NCBI RefSeq assembly: GCF_034555935.1
Contig: NZ_JAYDCJ010000003.1
Span: 868,001 to 932,000 of the forward strand
Origin: Marinobacter qingdaonensis
GTDB lineage: Bacteria; Pseudomonadota; Gammaproteobacteria; Pseudomonadales; Oleiphilaceae
Direction of reading: 5' to 3'
DNA length: 64,000 nucleotides
Both the position numbers and the translations under genes were made by a program. Under the pieces are notes generated by a model. That model was not told the origin of the DNA and ran no database searches. It was given only the letters and a program-made list of their open reading frames with translations. Below, one piece after another: positions 7,387 to 15,493 of this stretch; positions within the stretch are counted from its first letter, which is position 1; the number at the start of each line of letters is the position of its first letter.

Positions 7387-9506
7387 AACTGGTACTGGGC
7401 TTCCAGGTACGCTGAACGCCCCGGCATCGGGAAATCGCCGGGGATTTCCGGCCTTGGGTCGGAGTAGGGGCTGGGGCTGCGAACGTCCGCATTGAAGGCG
7501 TTTCGGACCGATAGGGCGATATCGAAACCACGCCATAGGCCAACGGTGCGGGCGGTGACATCCACCGTGGTGTAATCGTCCACCGGCTCCCGAGTGTCGT
7601 TCGGGCTTCGTTTTTGCTCGCCGACCCAGTTCACCTGGGTGTTCAGCGCCCACTGGCTGGCGACCTGCCACTCAACCCGGGCGTACGCCTGGTGATTGGG
7701 GGCATCACCCACCGACTCGTCGCTTTCCTCATCCGTCGCCCGCTGGTAGGCGTAGTTGGCGGTCAGGTTCAGGTTGTCCAGGGCCTGATAGCTGGCTTCC
7801 AGTTCGCCACCATGACCTTTTCGCTTGCCGGAGTTCTGGTATTGACTGGCATTGGAGCCGGCCACGGGCTCTGCGTTAATCAGGTCGTCAATTTCGTAGT
7901 AGAAGATGTTCACGCCGTAGAACAGCCGCGTGCTGGCCTGGTAACCGAGGGCCAGTTCGATGGTGTCGATGGTTTCCGGGTCCAGGTCGTCGTTACCCGC
8001 CAGTACCGGGTTGTTGGCGGCGTACTGCTCGTTCAGGGACGGTGCGCGGAAGGCGCGGCCATAGAGCAGCTTGGTGGTCAGGTTGTCGGTGGTGGCCCAC
8101 ACCAGCGCCGCCCGGGGGTTTACGGTCTCGCCAAAATCGGCGTAGTAGTCGTAGCGCAGCCCGCTCACCAATTGCCAGTTCTGGGCAAACTGCCATTCAT
8201 CCTGGACAAAGGCGTAATAGTTCTTCCGATCTTCCTCGGGCATCCAGACCTGGTCCGGGTCGTCAGAGACATCGACCACCTGCCCCTTGGGGCTGAAGTC
8301 GGTGTTGAAGTTCTTGCTCTCGGATACCTCGTAGAGGTCGGCCCAGAAGGCGCCGATGCCGAAATTGACGCGGTGGCTGTCGAAATTGCTGTAGATGGCA
8401 CTCAGGTCCACTCGGGCCTGGCGTTCCTTGTAACCCGGGCTGCCCAGAAAGCCGTCCGGGAAGGCGCCGCCAAAGGCCCCCGGCGGGTAGAGGAAGATGT
8501 CGTTCTCGGGTTCCTGGGTGATGTTGAAAAAGCTGATGCGCGATTCAACGTCCAGCCCGTCCGCCAGTTCCAGCCAGCGGTAGCTGTAATCCACATTGAT
8601 GCGCTGGGACTTGTAGCGGCCCTCGGGGTCCAGGGCCTGGGCGAGGCCCGGCCCGGTTCCCAGGTTTCGCCGGTCCTGAATGCCGGCCCTCAGATCCCAG
8701 TTCGAGCCATTCACTTCCAGCCGGGCGTCGAAACTGTCCGCAGAAGTGTTCACCGGCCCCGGTGCCAGTGACGCCGAGGTGTTGAAGGTTTCGTCGAAGT
8801 TGGTCTGGGCGTCGCGGTCGACGGTTTCGCGCCAGCCGTCGGTGGTCTGGTGTTCCAGCACCAGGCTGATGTCGGTGCTGTTGAGGGTGGTGGCGGCTTC
8901 AACCCAGGCCGCCTTGGTGTCAAAGCTGCCCACCCGTGCGCCGGTCACCACGCCATCAATGTCCTGGGCGTTTTTGGTGATGATATTGATCACCCCGGCG
9001 TAGGCGTCGGCTCCGTACAGGGCCGACCCCGGTCCGCGAATCACCTCGATGCGCTGAATCGCTTTCACCGGCATGCCGCCCCAGGTGTTGCCCCGGTTAC
9101 CGAACATGGCTGTCGTGGCTGGTACGCCGTTGATCAGCAGCAGCGCCTGGGGATTCGAGGTGGAGGTAATGCCGCGGAAGATGTACTTGGGGGCAAAGGC
9201 CTGGTCGGAGCGATTGACGTGCAGGCCGGGTACCGTTTCCAGCACCTCGTCCAGGTCAGTGGCGCCGATGGCTGCGATGTCCTCGGCGCTGATTACAGAC
9301 GTTACCGCGGCGGCCTTGTCGAGGGGCGTGGCGGTGCCGGAAGCAATTGAGACCACCCGAATCTGGCCCAGTTCCTCCAGCGAGATGTCCCAGAGCGTAT
9401 CGTCGGCGCTATTGGCCAGGGCCGGCGTAAGCCAGCAGAGGGCTGAGATCCCGAGCCAGTGCCTTGCTCTCATAAGGGCATTCAATGGGCCGTGTTGAAG
9501 GGGCAT
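7383..9506 (-). CDS. TonB-dependent outer-membrane receptor
   Basis: A 707-residue receptor. I place the start at the ATG at 9506 because it gives a classic signal peptide (hydrophobic GISALCWLTPALA ending near residue 31); the frame is open further upstream but that part has no signal-like character. The mature protein opens with DISLEELGQIRVVSIA, then the plug domain (AAVTSVISAEDI, VPGLHV, YIFRGI, IEVIRGPGSALYGADAYAGVINIITK) and a long beta-barrel ending in the terminal phenylalanine of outer-membrane proteins. Substrate is not readable; the plug resembles the generic colicin I/catecholate/cobalamin type. It is convergent with the thiamine enzyme operon, overlapping it by 4 bases, with no TonB-ExbBD or transporter genes nearby. 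Confidence 0.93.
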   Translation of the reverse strand: MPLQHGPLNALMRARHWLGISALCWLTPALANSADDTLWDISLEELGQIRVVSIASGTATPLDKAAAVTSVISAEDIAAIGATDLDEVLETVPGLHVNRSDQAFAPKYIFRGITSTSNPQALLLINGVPATTAMFGNRGNTWGGMPVKAIQRIEVIRGPGSALYGADAYAGVINIITKNAQDIDGVVTGARVGSFDTKAAWVEAATTLNSTDISLVLEHQTTDGWRETVDRDAQTNFDETFNTSASLAPGPVNTSADSFDARLEVNGSNWDLRAGIQDRRNLGTGPGLAQALDPEGRYKSQRINVDYSYRWLELADGLDVESRISFFNITQEPENDIFLYPPGAFGGAFPDGFLGSPGYKERQARVDLSAIYSNFDSHRVNFGIGAFWADLYEVSESKNFNTDFSPKGQVVDVSDDPDQVWMPEEDRKNYYAFVQDEWQFAQNWQLVSGLRYDYYADFGETVNPRAALVWATTDNLTTKLLYGRAFRAPSLNEQYAANNPVLAGNDDLDPETIDTIELALGYQASTRLFYGVNIFYYEIDDLINAEPVAGSNASQYQNSGKRKGHGGELEASYQALDNLNLTANYAYQRATDEESDESVGDAPNHQAYARVEWQVASQWALNTQVNWVGEQKRSPNDTREPVDDYTTVDVTARTVGLWRGFDIALSVRNAFNADVRSPSPYSDPRPEIPGDFPMPGRSAYLEAQYQF

Positions 9507-9864
9507 GGAGGGGCCTCTCAGCGATACTGCTCTGTTCTGTTGAGTCGGTGGTGCTGTTTTAGTTTTTCTCAGGCAACCGGTGCGCGAAACAATCGAGCGT
9601 TTGGCTATATTCGGCTGCTGGTTAGAGACTAACTTTCTAAACGGGAGTTTAGACTTATTTAATGTGTAAGCAAACCAAAGAGGCCGATTAGGCCAGATTC
9701 TGGCCCGGGAATTCTTATTCAGATGTTTCAACTGGTTAGGCCTTAGTGAAAAGCGTCACAGATTTGACGAGCGGAGGCGAAACCCGACTCGATTGGCGAT
9801 AGACTGATCAAAATTTGTCACATTGTGGTCATGGAGCAGGGGCAGCGGGCAGCCGCGTTTGGTG
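9507..9864. promoter_or_regulatory. Divergent promoter region with an 18-base palindrome
   Basis: No gene is supported in these 358 bases. The region separates the minus-strand TonB receptor from the plus-strand small secreted protein, so it should hold both promoters. It contains a perfect inverted repeat at 9636-9653 (TCTAAAC, four-base spacer, GTTTAGA), about 130 bases upstream of the receptor start and inside an AT-rich patch. An operator for a dimeric regulator is one reading; it does not obviously match a Fur box. Confidence 0.4.
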
Positions 9865-10317
9865 ATGGGTATGGAATCAGGCATTCGGAAAATCGGCTGT
9901 TTTTATGCAGTCTCTTGCGGCGTCCTGCTGGCGGTGGCCATGGGTGTCAGTGCCGAGGACCAGCGCCCGGTCGAGGGCAGCGCCTTCGAGTACCAGGAGC
10001 GCTCCACCATCGACAACATCCCGCTGAGCTCCATCGAGGAAGACGCCCTGGCCAACACCGTTATCGAGGGTGGCCTGGCGGCGCCGGCGGCCGGTGTGCC
10101 GGTCAAGCCGGCCACCAACGACGACTTCTACCTGGACCCCCTGGCCCTGGAGCCCCGCGACCGCCGGATCGACCTGGGGCGCTCCGAAATCCAGGTGGAG
10201 TTCCAGTTCAGCAATCCCAAGTCCATTCCGGGGCAGGTCCACAGCAACAACTACATGATCCGTCCGCCGGAAAACCGCACCTACGACACCCTGAACATCA
10301 ACATGAACGAGCGTTGA
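9865..10317 (+). CDS. Small secreted protein of unknown function
   Basis: About 150 residues, not recognised. I choose ATG at 9865 (9871 is as good) because translation there begins with a signal peptide: charged GIRK, hydrophobic core with VLLAVAMG, and a likely cleavage after VSA before EDQ. An upstream GTG at 9823 would only add an unsignal-like stretch. The mature part is acidic and low in predicted structure, with FEYQERSTIDNIPLSSIEEDALAN in the middle, a proline-rich linker, and a C-terminal part that may form strands (EIQVEFQFSNPKS). No cysteines remain in the mature protein. It probably resides in the periplasm. Confidence 0.6.
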   Translation: MGMESGIRKIGCFYAVSCGVLLAVAMGVSAEDQRPVEGSAFEYQERSTIDNIPLSSIEEDALANTVIEGGLAAPAAGVPVKPATNDDFYLDPLALEPRDRRIDLGRSEIQVEFQFSNPKSIPGQVHSNNYMIRPPENRTYDTLNINMNER

Positions 10318-10333
10318 CCTCCGGTCGGTGTTT

Positions 10334-10645
10334 TCAGGCCGCGGCCGGATCGGTCACCGTCGCCGAATCAAGCACTTCCTCGTAGAAAAACGCCAGGGCC
10401 TGGGTGGCCTGGTTCAGGCGTGCCCGGGACACATGAATCCGGTCCCGAAGGTAAGACAGAAACATCTGGCGGTCTTCGCTTTCCAGCATCTCCACTTCCT
10501 TCAGGTCGTGGAACAGCACAAAGCGGGAAATCCAGTGCAGGTAGGTCTGCTCGGCGCGCTGGTTCAGGTGTTGGTTGCGAAGGGCGTTTTTTACTCGGCC
10601 AATCAGGCCAGGCTGGGCTTGTTCCAGTGCCTCGATAATATCCAT
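10334..10645 (-). CDS. Stand-alone integrase-type SAM-like (core-binding) domain protein
   Basis: 103 residues, preceded by a GGAAG ribosome binding site. The protein matches the N-terminal core-binding domain of integron/phage tyrosine integrases: QHLNQRAEQTYLHWISRFVLFHD followed by a middle helix, DRQMFLSYLRDRIHVSRARLNQATQALAFFYEEVL. In complete integrases this domain clamps DNA and is followed by the catalytic domain with Arg, His and Tyr. Here the protein stops after a short Ala-rich tail and the flanking DNA encodes no catalytic domain. It could be a remnant of an integrase or a small DNA-binding protein with its own role; the clean start and stop favour a kept gene. Confidence 0.7.
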   Translation of the reverse strand: MDIIEALEQAQPGLIGRVKNALRNQHLNQRAEQTYLHWISRFVLFHDLKEVEMLESEDRQMFLSYLRDRIHVSRARLNQATQALAFFYEEVLDSATVTDPAAA

Positions 10646-10735
10646 GGTAATTCTTCCGGGGTAAGTTCTTTTTATTATGGTGCGCGCATCTTATGACAAT
10701 CATTTGAAGGTCGCAAAAGATTCGGCGGGAAGATT

Positions 10736-10760
10736 GATCCCGGTCACGCTGACCGGGATC
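10736..10760 (-). terminator. Hairpin downstream of the acyl-CoA-binding protein gene
   Basis: A perfect 11-base inverted repeat (10736-10746 with 10750-10760) around a 3-base loop lies 16 bases past the stop of the minus-strand acbP-like gene. The run of T expected after it on the minus strand is weak, so it may be a transcript-stabilising hairpin instead of a strong terminator. Confidence 0.5.
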
Positions 10761-10776
10761 GAACAGCCGGGTGGGC

Positions 10777-11037
10777 TTACTTCAGGCTATTGAGCTTGTC
10801 GATGTACTGTTGCATGGCCTCATCGCTGGACATGCCCTTCAGGTTGTCCCAGGCGTCGAACTTGGCGCGGCCGACAAAATCCATCATGCCCGGGCGCTTG
10901 CCGGACACATCGCCCTCGGTGGCCTGCTTGTACAGGGCGTAGAACTCCAGCTTCATCTCGTTGGACGGCTGGAAGTCACCTTCGGCGGTCTGGATGTAGT
11001 TAACCGCTTCATCGAATTGGGTTTTCAGGTCACTCAT
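10777..11037 (-). CDS. Acyl-CoA-binding protein
   Basis: 86 residues starting at the ATG at 11037, which has AAGGAG at good spacing; the extension upstream of it is not coding-like. The whole protein is an ACBP four-helix bundle: LKTQFDEAVNYI, then LEFYALYKQATEGDVSGKRPG, then AKFDAWDNLKGMSSDEAMQQYI, which contains the conserved YxLYKQAT and KWDAWxxLKG patterns. These proteins hold medium- and long-chain acyl-CoA in the cytoplasm. Bacterial copies are scattered and are common in lipid-rich marine bacteria. It is divergently placed from a DUF4442 hotdog protein, which may also handle acyl-CoA. Confidence 0.93.
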   Translation of the reverse strand: MSDLKTQFDEAVNYIQTAEGDFQPSNEMKLEFYALYKQATEGDVSGKRPGMMDFVGRAKFDAWDNLKGMSSDEAMQQYIDKLNSLK

Positions 11038-11188
11038 CGGTGGGCTCCTTGTTGGTATGGGTTGGTCCAAAGCTGTTGGGGCCGAGTATAGCCAGCGCCG
11101 GAGCGGGCGTCATTGGCCAAACGTTCCTTTCCTCCGACGAATGGGGTATTGTCCTCGTCCAAAAATTTCGTTAGGCGGAGATAAGCCC

Positions 11189-11677
11189 ATGGCAAATGCC
11201 AACAAGTTGTCTGGAATCGTTAATAAAATCAATAAACTGCCAGATTTTGCCCGGTCCCGGGCACTGACCCTGTTCTTTGGCAAAGTGGTGCCATTCACCG
11301 GCACCGCCGGCATTCGCATCGAGTCGCTCACCCACGACGGCTGCGTGATCAGCATCGCCAACAAGCGTCGGGTCCAGAACCACATCGGCGGCGTCCACGC
11401 TGTGGCGTCCCTCCTGCTGGCGGAATCCGCCACCGGCTTTCTGGTGGGCCTGAACGTACCAGACGACAAGGTGCCGGTGATCAAGACCGCCCACGCCGAG
11501 TACACCCGCCGCGCCAAGGGCGACATGACCGTCGAGGCCCGTCTGAGCGAAGAACAGCGTGAGCGCATGCGCACCGAGGACAAGGGCGATGTCTCTGTGC
11601 CGGTAATCATCCGCGACAGCGAGAACAAAGAGCCGATCGAGATCGAGATGATCTGGGCCTGGACGCCGAAGCGTTAA
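11189..11677 (+). CDS. DUF4442 hotdog-fold protein (thioesterase-like)
   Basis: 162 residues from the ATG at 11189, with GGCGGAG about 8 bases upstream; the frame upstream is open but has no other good start. VVPFTGTAGIRIESLTHDG, then NHIGGVHAVASLLLAESATG, is the DUF4442/PaaI-like hotdog pattern, with N-H-I-G at the usual active-site helix. Members are presumed acyl-CoA thioesterases, but substrates are mostly unknown. Cytoplasmic. The neighbouring acyl-CoA-binding protein gene is divergent, sharing the promoter region at 11038-11188, which supports a role in acyl-CoA handling. Confidence 0.8.
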   Translation: MANANKLSGIVNKINKLPDFARSRALTLFFGKVVPFTGTAGIRIESLTHDGCVISIANKRRVQNHIGGVHAVASLLLAESATGFLVGLNVPDDKVPVIKTAHAEYTRRAKGDMTVEARLSEEQRERMRTEDKGDVSVPVIIRDSENKEPIEIEMIWAWTPKR

Positions 11678-11904
11678 CCTCAACCCAATTGACTGTCAGT
11701 GCTATCAGTATTGAATGGGTCACGATTGTTAATGTGAATTTTGACTAAAGCAGCCCTCAGTGTAGAGGGCTACCTTCTCCTCAAAGCTGACAATTTCTGC
11801 ACCGGGCTAGCAAGCGTCCGGCAGTCCCGCCCCAAGGCGCTGTCTTCCTTGACTGATTTTTGATCGCTTACTACTTTGATCTTTACAAAAATAGGAGCGC
11901 TGAA

Positions 11905-12966
11905 ATGGAATTCAAAGACAAAGTAATGGCCTTGGTCGAAAAGATCGAAAAAATGGGTGGTAATCTGGAGACAGAGGAAGCAACGAAGAATGCCCTCGTC
12001 ATGCCGTTCATTCACTCTGTACTGGGCTACGACATTTTTAACCCAAGTGAAGTGGTCCCGGAATTCACTGCCGACACCCGGACAAAAAAAGGTGAAAAGG
12101 TAGACTATGCCATTTCCCACGACGGCACCATCCAGATCTTAATCGAGGCCAAGAAGCGGGGCGAACAGCTCACTATCAAACACGCCTCCCAGTTGTTCCG
12201 CTACTTTTCCTGCACCGATGCCCGAATCGCTGTACTCACTAACGGCACTGTCTACCAGTTCTTCAGCGATTTGGACGACGCCAACAAGATGGACGAACGT
12301 CCGTTTCTCGAATTAGACCTGGAAAATTTAGATGACGGCGCGATACCTGAATTGCAAAAGCTCTCGAAGGAACAGTTCGATTTAGACGACGTCCTTAGTT
12401 CTGCTGGAGAAATGAAGTTCTCCAACCAGATCAAAAAAATTATCCAGCAGCAGTTTCGCGAACCAGACGATGAATTGATCAAATTACTAGTAAGCCAAGT
12501 CTATGAGGGCAAGCTGACTCAAGCTGTAAAGAGCGACTTCAAGCCGATCGTGAAAAAGGCTTTGAAGCAGTTCTTAAATGACCAGATTAATAGTCGTCTC
12601 CAAAGCGCCATGAACGGTTACCAAGAGCCAGAATCCGTCACCGACGATGACCGGTCGGAGGATGAAGGAAACGGCATCTACACAACTGAAGAAGAAATCG
12701 AAGGCTACAATTTAGTCAAAGCCATGGTTCGCAAAATCCTCGATCCCGAGCGAGTGATTATGCGTGATACCAAAAGCTATTGTGGAATATTGATCGATGA
12801 TAACAATCGAAAGCCTCTGTGCCGGCTTCACTTCAATCGATCGCAAAAATACCTCGGTGTATTCGATAACGAGAAGAACGAGACCCGTCACCCGATCGGT
12901 ACGATAAATGACATTTTTGCCTTTGAAGAGCACCTGATGGCTACTGCATCGGCGTACGGTTATTAG
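11905..12966 (+). CDS. Orphan type I restriction HsdR-N-like PD-(D/E)xK nuclease
   Basis: 353 residues from ATG 11905, with AGGAG about 9 bases before it. The N-terminal half matches the HSDR_N-type domain found in predicted type I restriction enzyme R proteins (COG4748-like): Asp67 in EKVDYAI and Glu81/Lys83 in ILIEAKKRGE form the nuclease core, followed by LTIKHASQLFRYFS and AVLTNGTVYQFF. The C-terminal third contains an acidic linker and a possible substrate-binding fold (MRDTKSYCGILIDDNNRKPLCRLHF). No helicase motor, methylase or specificity subunit is encoded nearby. Codon use is visibly more AT-rich than the flanks, suggesting acquisition. Probable role in defence against foreign DNA, unproven. 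Confidence 0.8.
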   Translation: MEFKDKVMALVEKIEKMGGNLETEEATKNALVMPFIHSVLGYDIFNPSEVVPEFTADTRTKKGEKVDYAISHDGTIQILIEAKKRGEQLTIKHASQLFRYFSCTDARIAVLTNGTVYQFFSDLDDANKMDERPFLELDLENLDDGAIPELQKLSKEQFDLDDVLSSAGEMKFSNQIKKIIQQQFREPDDELIKLLVSQVYEGKLTQAVKSDFKPIVKKALKQFLNDQINSRLQSAMNGYQEPESVTDDDRSEDEGNGIYTTEEEIEGYNLVKAMVRKILDPERVIMRDTKSYCGILIDDNNRKPLCRLHFNRSQKYLGVFDNEKNETRHPIGTINDIFAFEEHLMATASAYGY

Positions 12967-13367
12967 TGGTTGAGGGGGGGTCACGTATCGCTGGGAGCTT
13001 TGGATTCACTCGGGTCGCAAAGCGAACATTCAGATTTGGCCGGAACGGAGCGTCGATTTGTAATTTGAGCAGCTACTCATCGCTAGGAAGGAAAACGCTG
13101 TAGACGATAAGCTGGGCGTCACTAGCGCCGGATTTGGCAATCTCGGTCAAAGGGCTTGTAGCTTTACGAGCATACACGGGGGCTTGGGCTCGCAATCGTT
13201 CTTGACATATTCGAATGCTACGGAGGAAACCCTCGATTCACGACCGTCAAGGAATGCGGTTCATCGGCGAAGATCAATATTCTATCGACGACATTGGCGA
13301 CCCATGATTAACCGGGCCGCCTCAGTCCCTTGCAGTAACTATGATAGATGAATTGGTCAGTTATTTA
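12967..13367. other. Gene-free stretch inside the AT-richer island
   Basis: I find no supported gene in these 400 bases. Short open segments occur on both strands, broken by stops, for example a 27-codon segment on the minus strand beginning VANVVDRILIF; this may be a decayed gene but I cannot name it. Confidence 0.4.
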
Positions 13368-13832
13368 TCAATTTTCGCTAAAATTTCGCTGATGTTGCAG
13401 CATCTGCTCCATCATCAGCTGCATTTGATCCATTCGCTCCTGCATCATTTGCAGTTTCTGGTCGATGCTCGGACCAGCACCTTTGCTTGATTCTTGGCCA
13501 TTCATCATGTGCTGTCCGCCCATCATACCGTGACGCCCCTGCATCTTGCCGGGCCCCATCATTCCATGGTGCATCAGATCCATTTGCTCTTGCATCGCTT
13601 TCCAGTGTTCATGCATCAGCTGCTGTCGCTCTTCTGGCGAAGTCTGATTAGGCATGCGCTGCATCAAATCATTCATTCGGGACCAGTTTTGGTGCATCTG
13701 TTGCATTTGCTCCTGATCCATCATCATCCCAGGACCATGTCCTTGCCAAGAACCTTGATCACCATGCGCTTGGACAAATAATGGCACAATCAACAACACA
13801 GCGGATGCCGCAATTCCTTTAGATGAAATCAT
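13368..13832 (-). CDS. Met/His/Gln-rich periplasmic protein, probably metal-related
   Basis: 154 residues from ATG 13832, with GGAGA at good spacing; an in-frame ATG ten codons upstream would put hydrophilic residues ahead of the signal. The signal peptide has core AASAVLLIVPLFVQA, cleaved before HGDQ. The mature protein is very rich in Met, His and Gln, with HGPGMMMDQEQMQQMH, HHGMMGPGKM and MMGGQHMM, and ends in a predicted amphipathic coiled helix (KLQMMQERMDQMQLMMEQML). Met/His clusters of this type bind Cu(I)/Ag(I) in periplasmic metal-handling proteins; the spacing also recalls Spy/CpxP-type helices. It is divergent from a metal-transporter-like gene, sharing 13833-13998. Confidence 0.65.
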   Translation of the reverse strand: MISSKGIAASAVLLIVPLFVQAHGDQGSWQGHGPGMMMDQEQMQQMHQNWSRMNDLMQRMPNQTSPEERQQLMHEHWKAMQEQMDLMHHGMMGPGKMQGRHGMMGGQHMMNGQESSKGAGPSIDQKLQMMQERMDQMQLMMEQMLQHQRNFSEN

Positions 13833-13998
13833 GAAATAAATCTCCGAAAAGGGGATATTCACACCGTCGCAGTTTCCAATTTAGATCCGTATCCAGACAG
13901 AGGCAAAAAATTAAGGAATGAAGCAAATCAGTTATTGACCCTGAAGTTACTACAGGGTTTTAAATTGCGTCATTTGAGAGAGAAGCGGAACTTAGAAA

Positions 13999-14895
13999 AT
14001 GAAAAAACCATGCAATGGACAGTGTGACAGTAAAGCCCCTGTCGTAGATGATGAGTTTCATGGCCCCGGTGACGTCAAAATACCCACCCGGCTAAGCACC
14101 TACAAAGTGCCAAGAATGGATTGTCCCTCGGAAGAGCGAATGATTCGAATAGCTCTGAATGACTATGAACACATTCATTCCCTGTCATTCGATTTATCGG
14201 GTCGGACGCTGGAAATCCTCCACCATGGAAGAGCCGAACCTATTACAAGCAAGCTGGAAACCCTGGGTCTGGGCGCTTCCTTACAAATGACAGAAGACGC
14301 TAGCACTGAATCCGTAAGGGCGTTTGAATCGTCTAAAGCCAACCAACAAGGAGAGTCCACGACTTTATGGATACTGCTGGCAATCAACGCTTTGATGTTT
14401 CTGATCGAGATGACGATGGGCCTAATCGCCCAGTCCGCTGGTCTGATTGCCGACTCGCTAGACATGCTTGCCGATGCCGCCGTTTACGGTCTCGCGTTAT
14501 ACGCAGTGGGGCATGGCACCAAAATGCAGGTTAGAGCGGCACACATTGCCGGAATCTTCCAGCTTATCCTTGCCGCCGGTGTATTGGTTGAAGTCATCAG
14601 GCGTTTTCTATTCGGCAGCGATCCTCAGTCGTCAATGATGATGGCAGTCGCCTCTGTTGCTCTCATTGCGAATATCAGCTGCCTTCTTCTGATCGCAAAA
14701 CACCGTGGAGGCGGTGCGCACATGAAGGCGAGCTGGATATTTTCGGCCAACGACGTAGTCATAAACCTGGGAGTGATACTTGCAGGTCTACTTGTTGCTT
14801 GGACCGGTACCAACTACCCAGACCTGATTGTTGGCGGAATTGTTGGCGTCATCGTATTGATAGGTGCAAAACGCATACTGGCACTGAAAGGCTGA
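13999..14895 (+). CDS. Cation-diffusion-facilitator-like transporter with N-terminal HMA-like region
   Basis: 298 residues. The N-terminus has CNGQC and then an HMA-like stretch (YKVPRMDCPSEERMIRIAL, about residues 35-75) as in proteins that bind soft metals. Six membrane segments follow from about residue 115 to 296. The first CDF metal site is recognisable as DSLDMLADAAVYG (DxxxD, as in FieF-type exporters); in the second, SANDVVIN, the usual histidine four residues before Asp is Phe. The protein stops right after the sixth membrane helix, so the cytoplasmic C-terminal domain of typical CDF proteins is absent. Likely inner-membrane metal efflux, metal uncertain. Neighbour of the Met/His-rich periplasmic protein. 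Confidence 0.8.
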   Translation: MKKPCNGQCDSKAPVVDDEFHGPGDVKIPTRLSTYKVPRMDCPSEERMIRIALNDYEHIHSLSFDLSGRTLEILHHGRAEPITSKLETLGLGASLQMTEDASTESVRAFESSKANQQGESTTLWILLAINALMFLIEMTMGLIAQSAGLIADSLDMLADAAVYGLALYAVGHGTKMQVRAAHIAGIFQLILAAGVLVEVIRRFLFGSDPQSSMMMAVASVALIANISCLLLIAKHRGGGAHMKASWIFSANDVVINLGVILAGLLVAWTGTNYPDLIVGGIVGVIVLIGAKRILALKG

Positions 14896-15493
14896 ATCCT
14901 TCGCGGCCAAGTGGTCGTTTATCGGTTTTCGTTGACAACTCATTGGGGGTGAACATAAACGCACAGTTTATTGAAAGCGCCCTTTCTTGCGGAGTTTGAA
15001 GCGGCGCACATTGCGGAATGAACGGGCGATTTCCAAGCGGACCTCATTCATCTTGAGTGAGCCCACATTCTCAGCCAGCGATCTGCTCTGGCGCACTCTG
15101 CAAATCATCTAAGAACGCTCAGTTAAGGTTGGCGGACAAAGGACATTCGTGAAGTGCTGGGACAATTTATTCTAACCATCGCCGCGCTAGTCTTTTCCGG
15201 GTTGGTTTCGAGTGGGAAGACTGGTCGCGCCAACATCGGCGCATTTGCCCTAAAGCCGGTGCCGGAGGATTTCTTTGGGGCGCTTTCGGGGGCGGCGGAG
15301 AGGAGGCCTGACTTAAATGTTCGCTTTTGTTTACGAGCGAAAAGAAAGAATTTAGTTTCGGTGGCAGCGTTTGGCAGAAAAACCCATACGGGATTTACAC
15401 CTCAACGGTTAAAGTGGGGGTATCGTTTTGGATCGCTGTGTAGAGGCCAAGTGAAGACGGAAAACTGAAAATATATGAGCAGTGGAGCGGTTT
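14896..15493. other. Intergenic stretch ending the island
   Basis: No gene is supported. A minus-strand ORF of 46 codons at 14968-15108 encodes an Arg/Lys-rich tail-like peptide (EVRLEIARSFRNVRRFKLRKK) and a plus-strand ORF occupies 15154-15468; neither has a good ribosome binding site or a family I recognise. They may be remnants of mobile-element genes. Confidence 0.4.

Noticed and set aside
9507-9731. N-terminal extension of the TonB receptor
   Set aside because: The extension precedes a perfect signal peptide at 9506 and would bury it 75 residues into the protein.
11905-12966. Complete type I restriction-modification system
   Set aside because: Only an HsdR-N-like protein is present; no helicase motor, hsdM or hsdS is encoded in the window.
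15154-15468. Possible 104-residue gene
   Set aside because: No ribosome binding site, no recognisable family, and mixed composition; kept only as part of a gene-free region.
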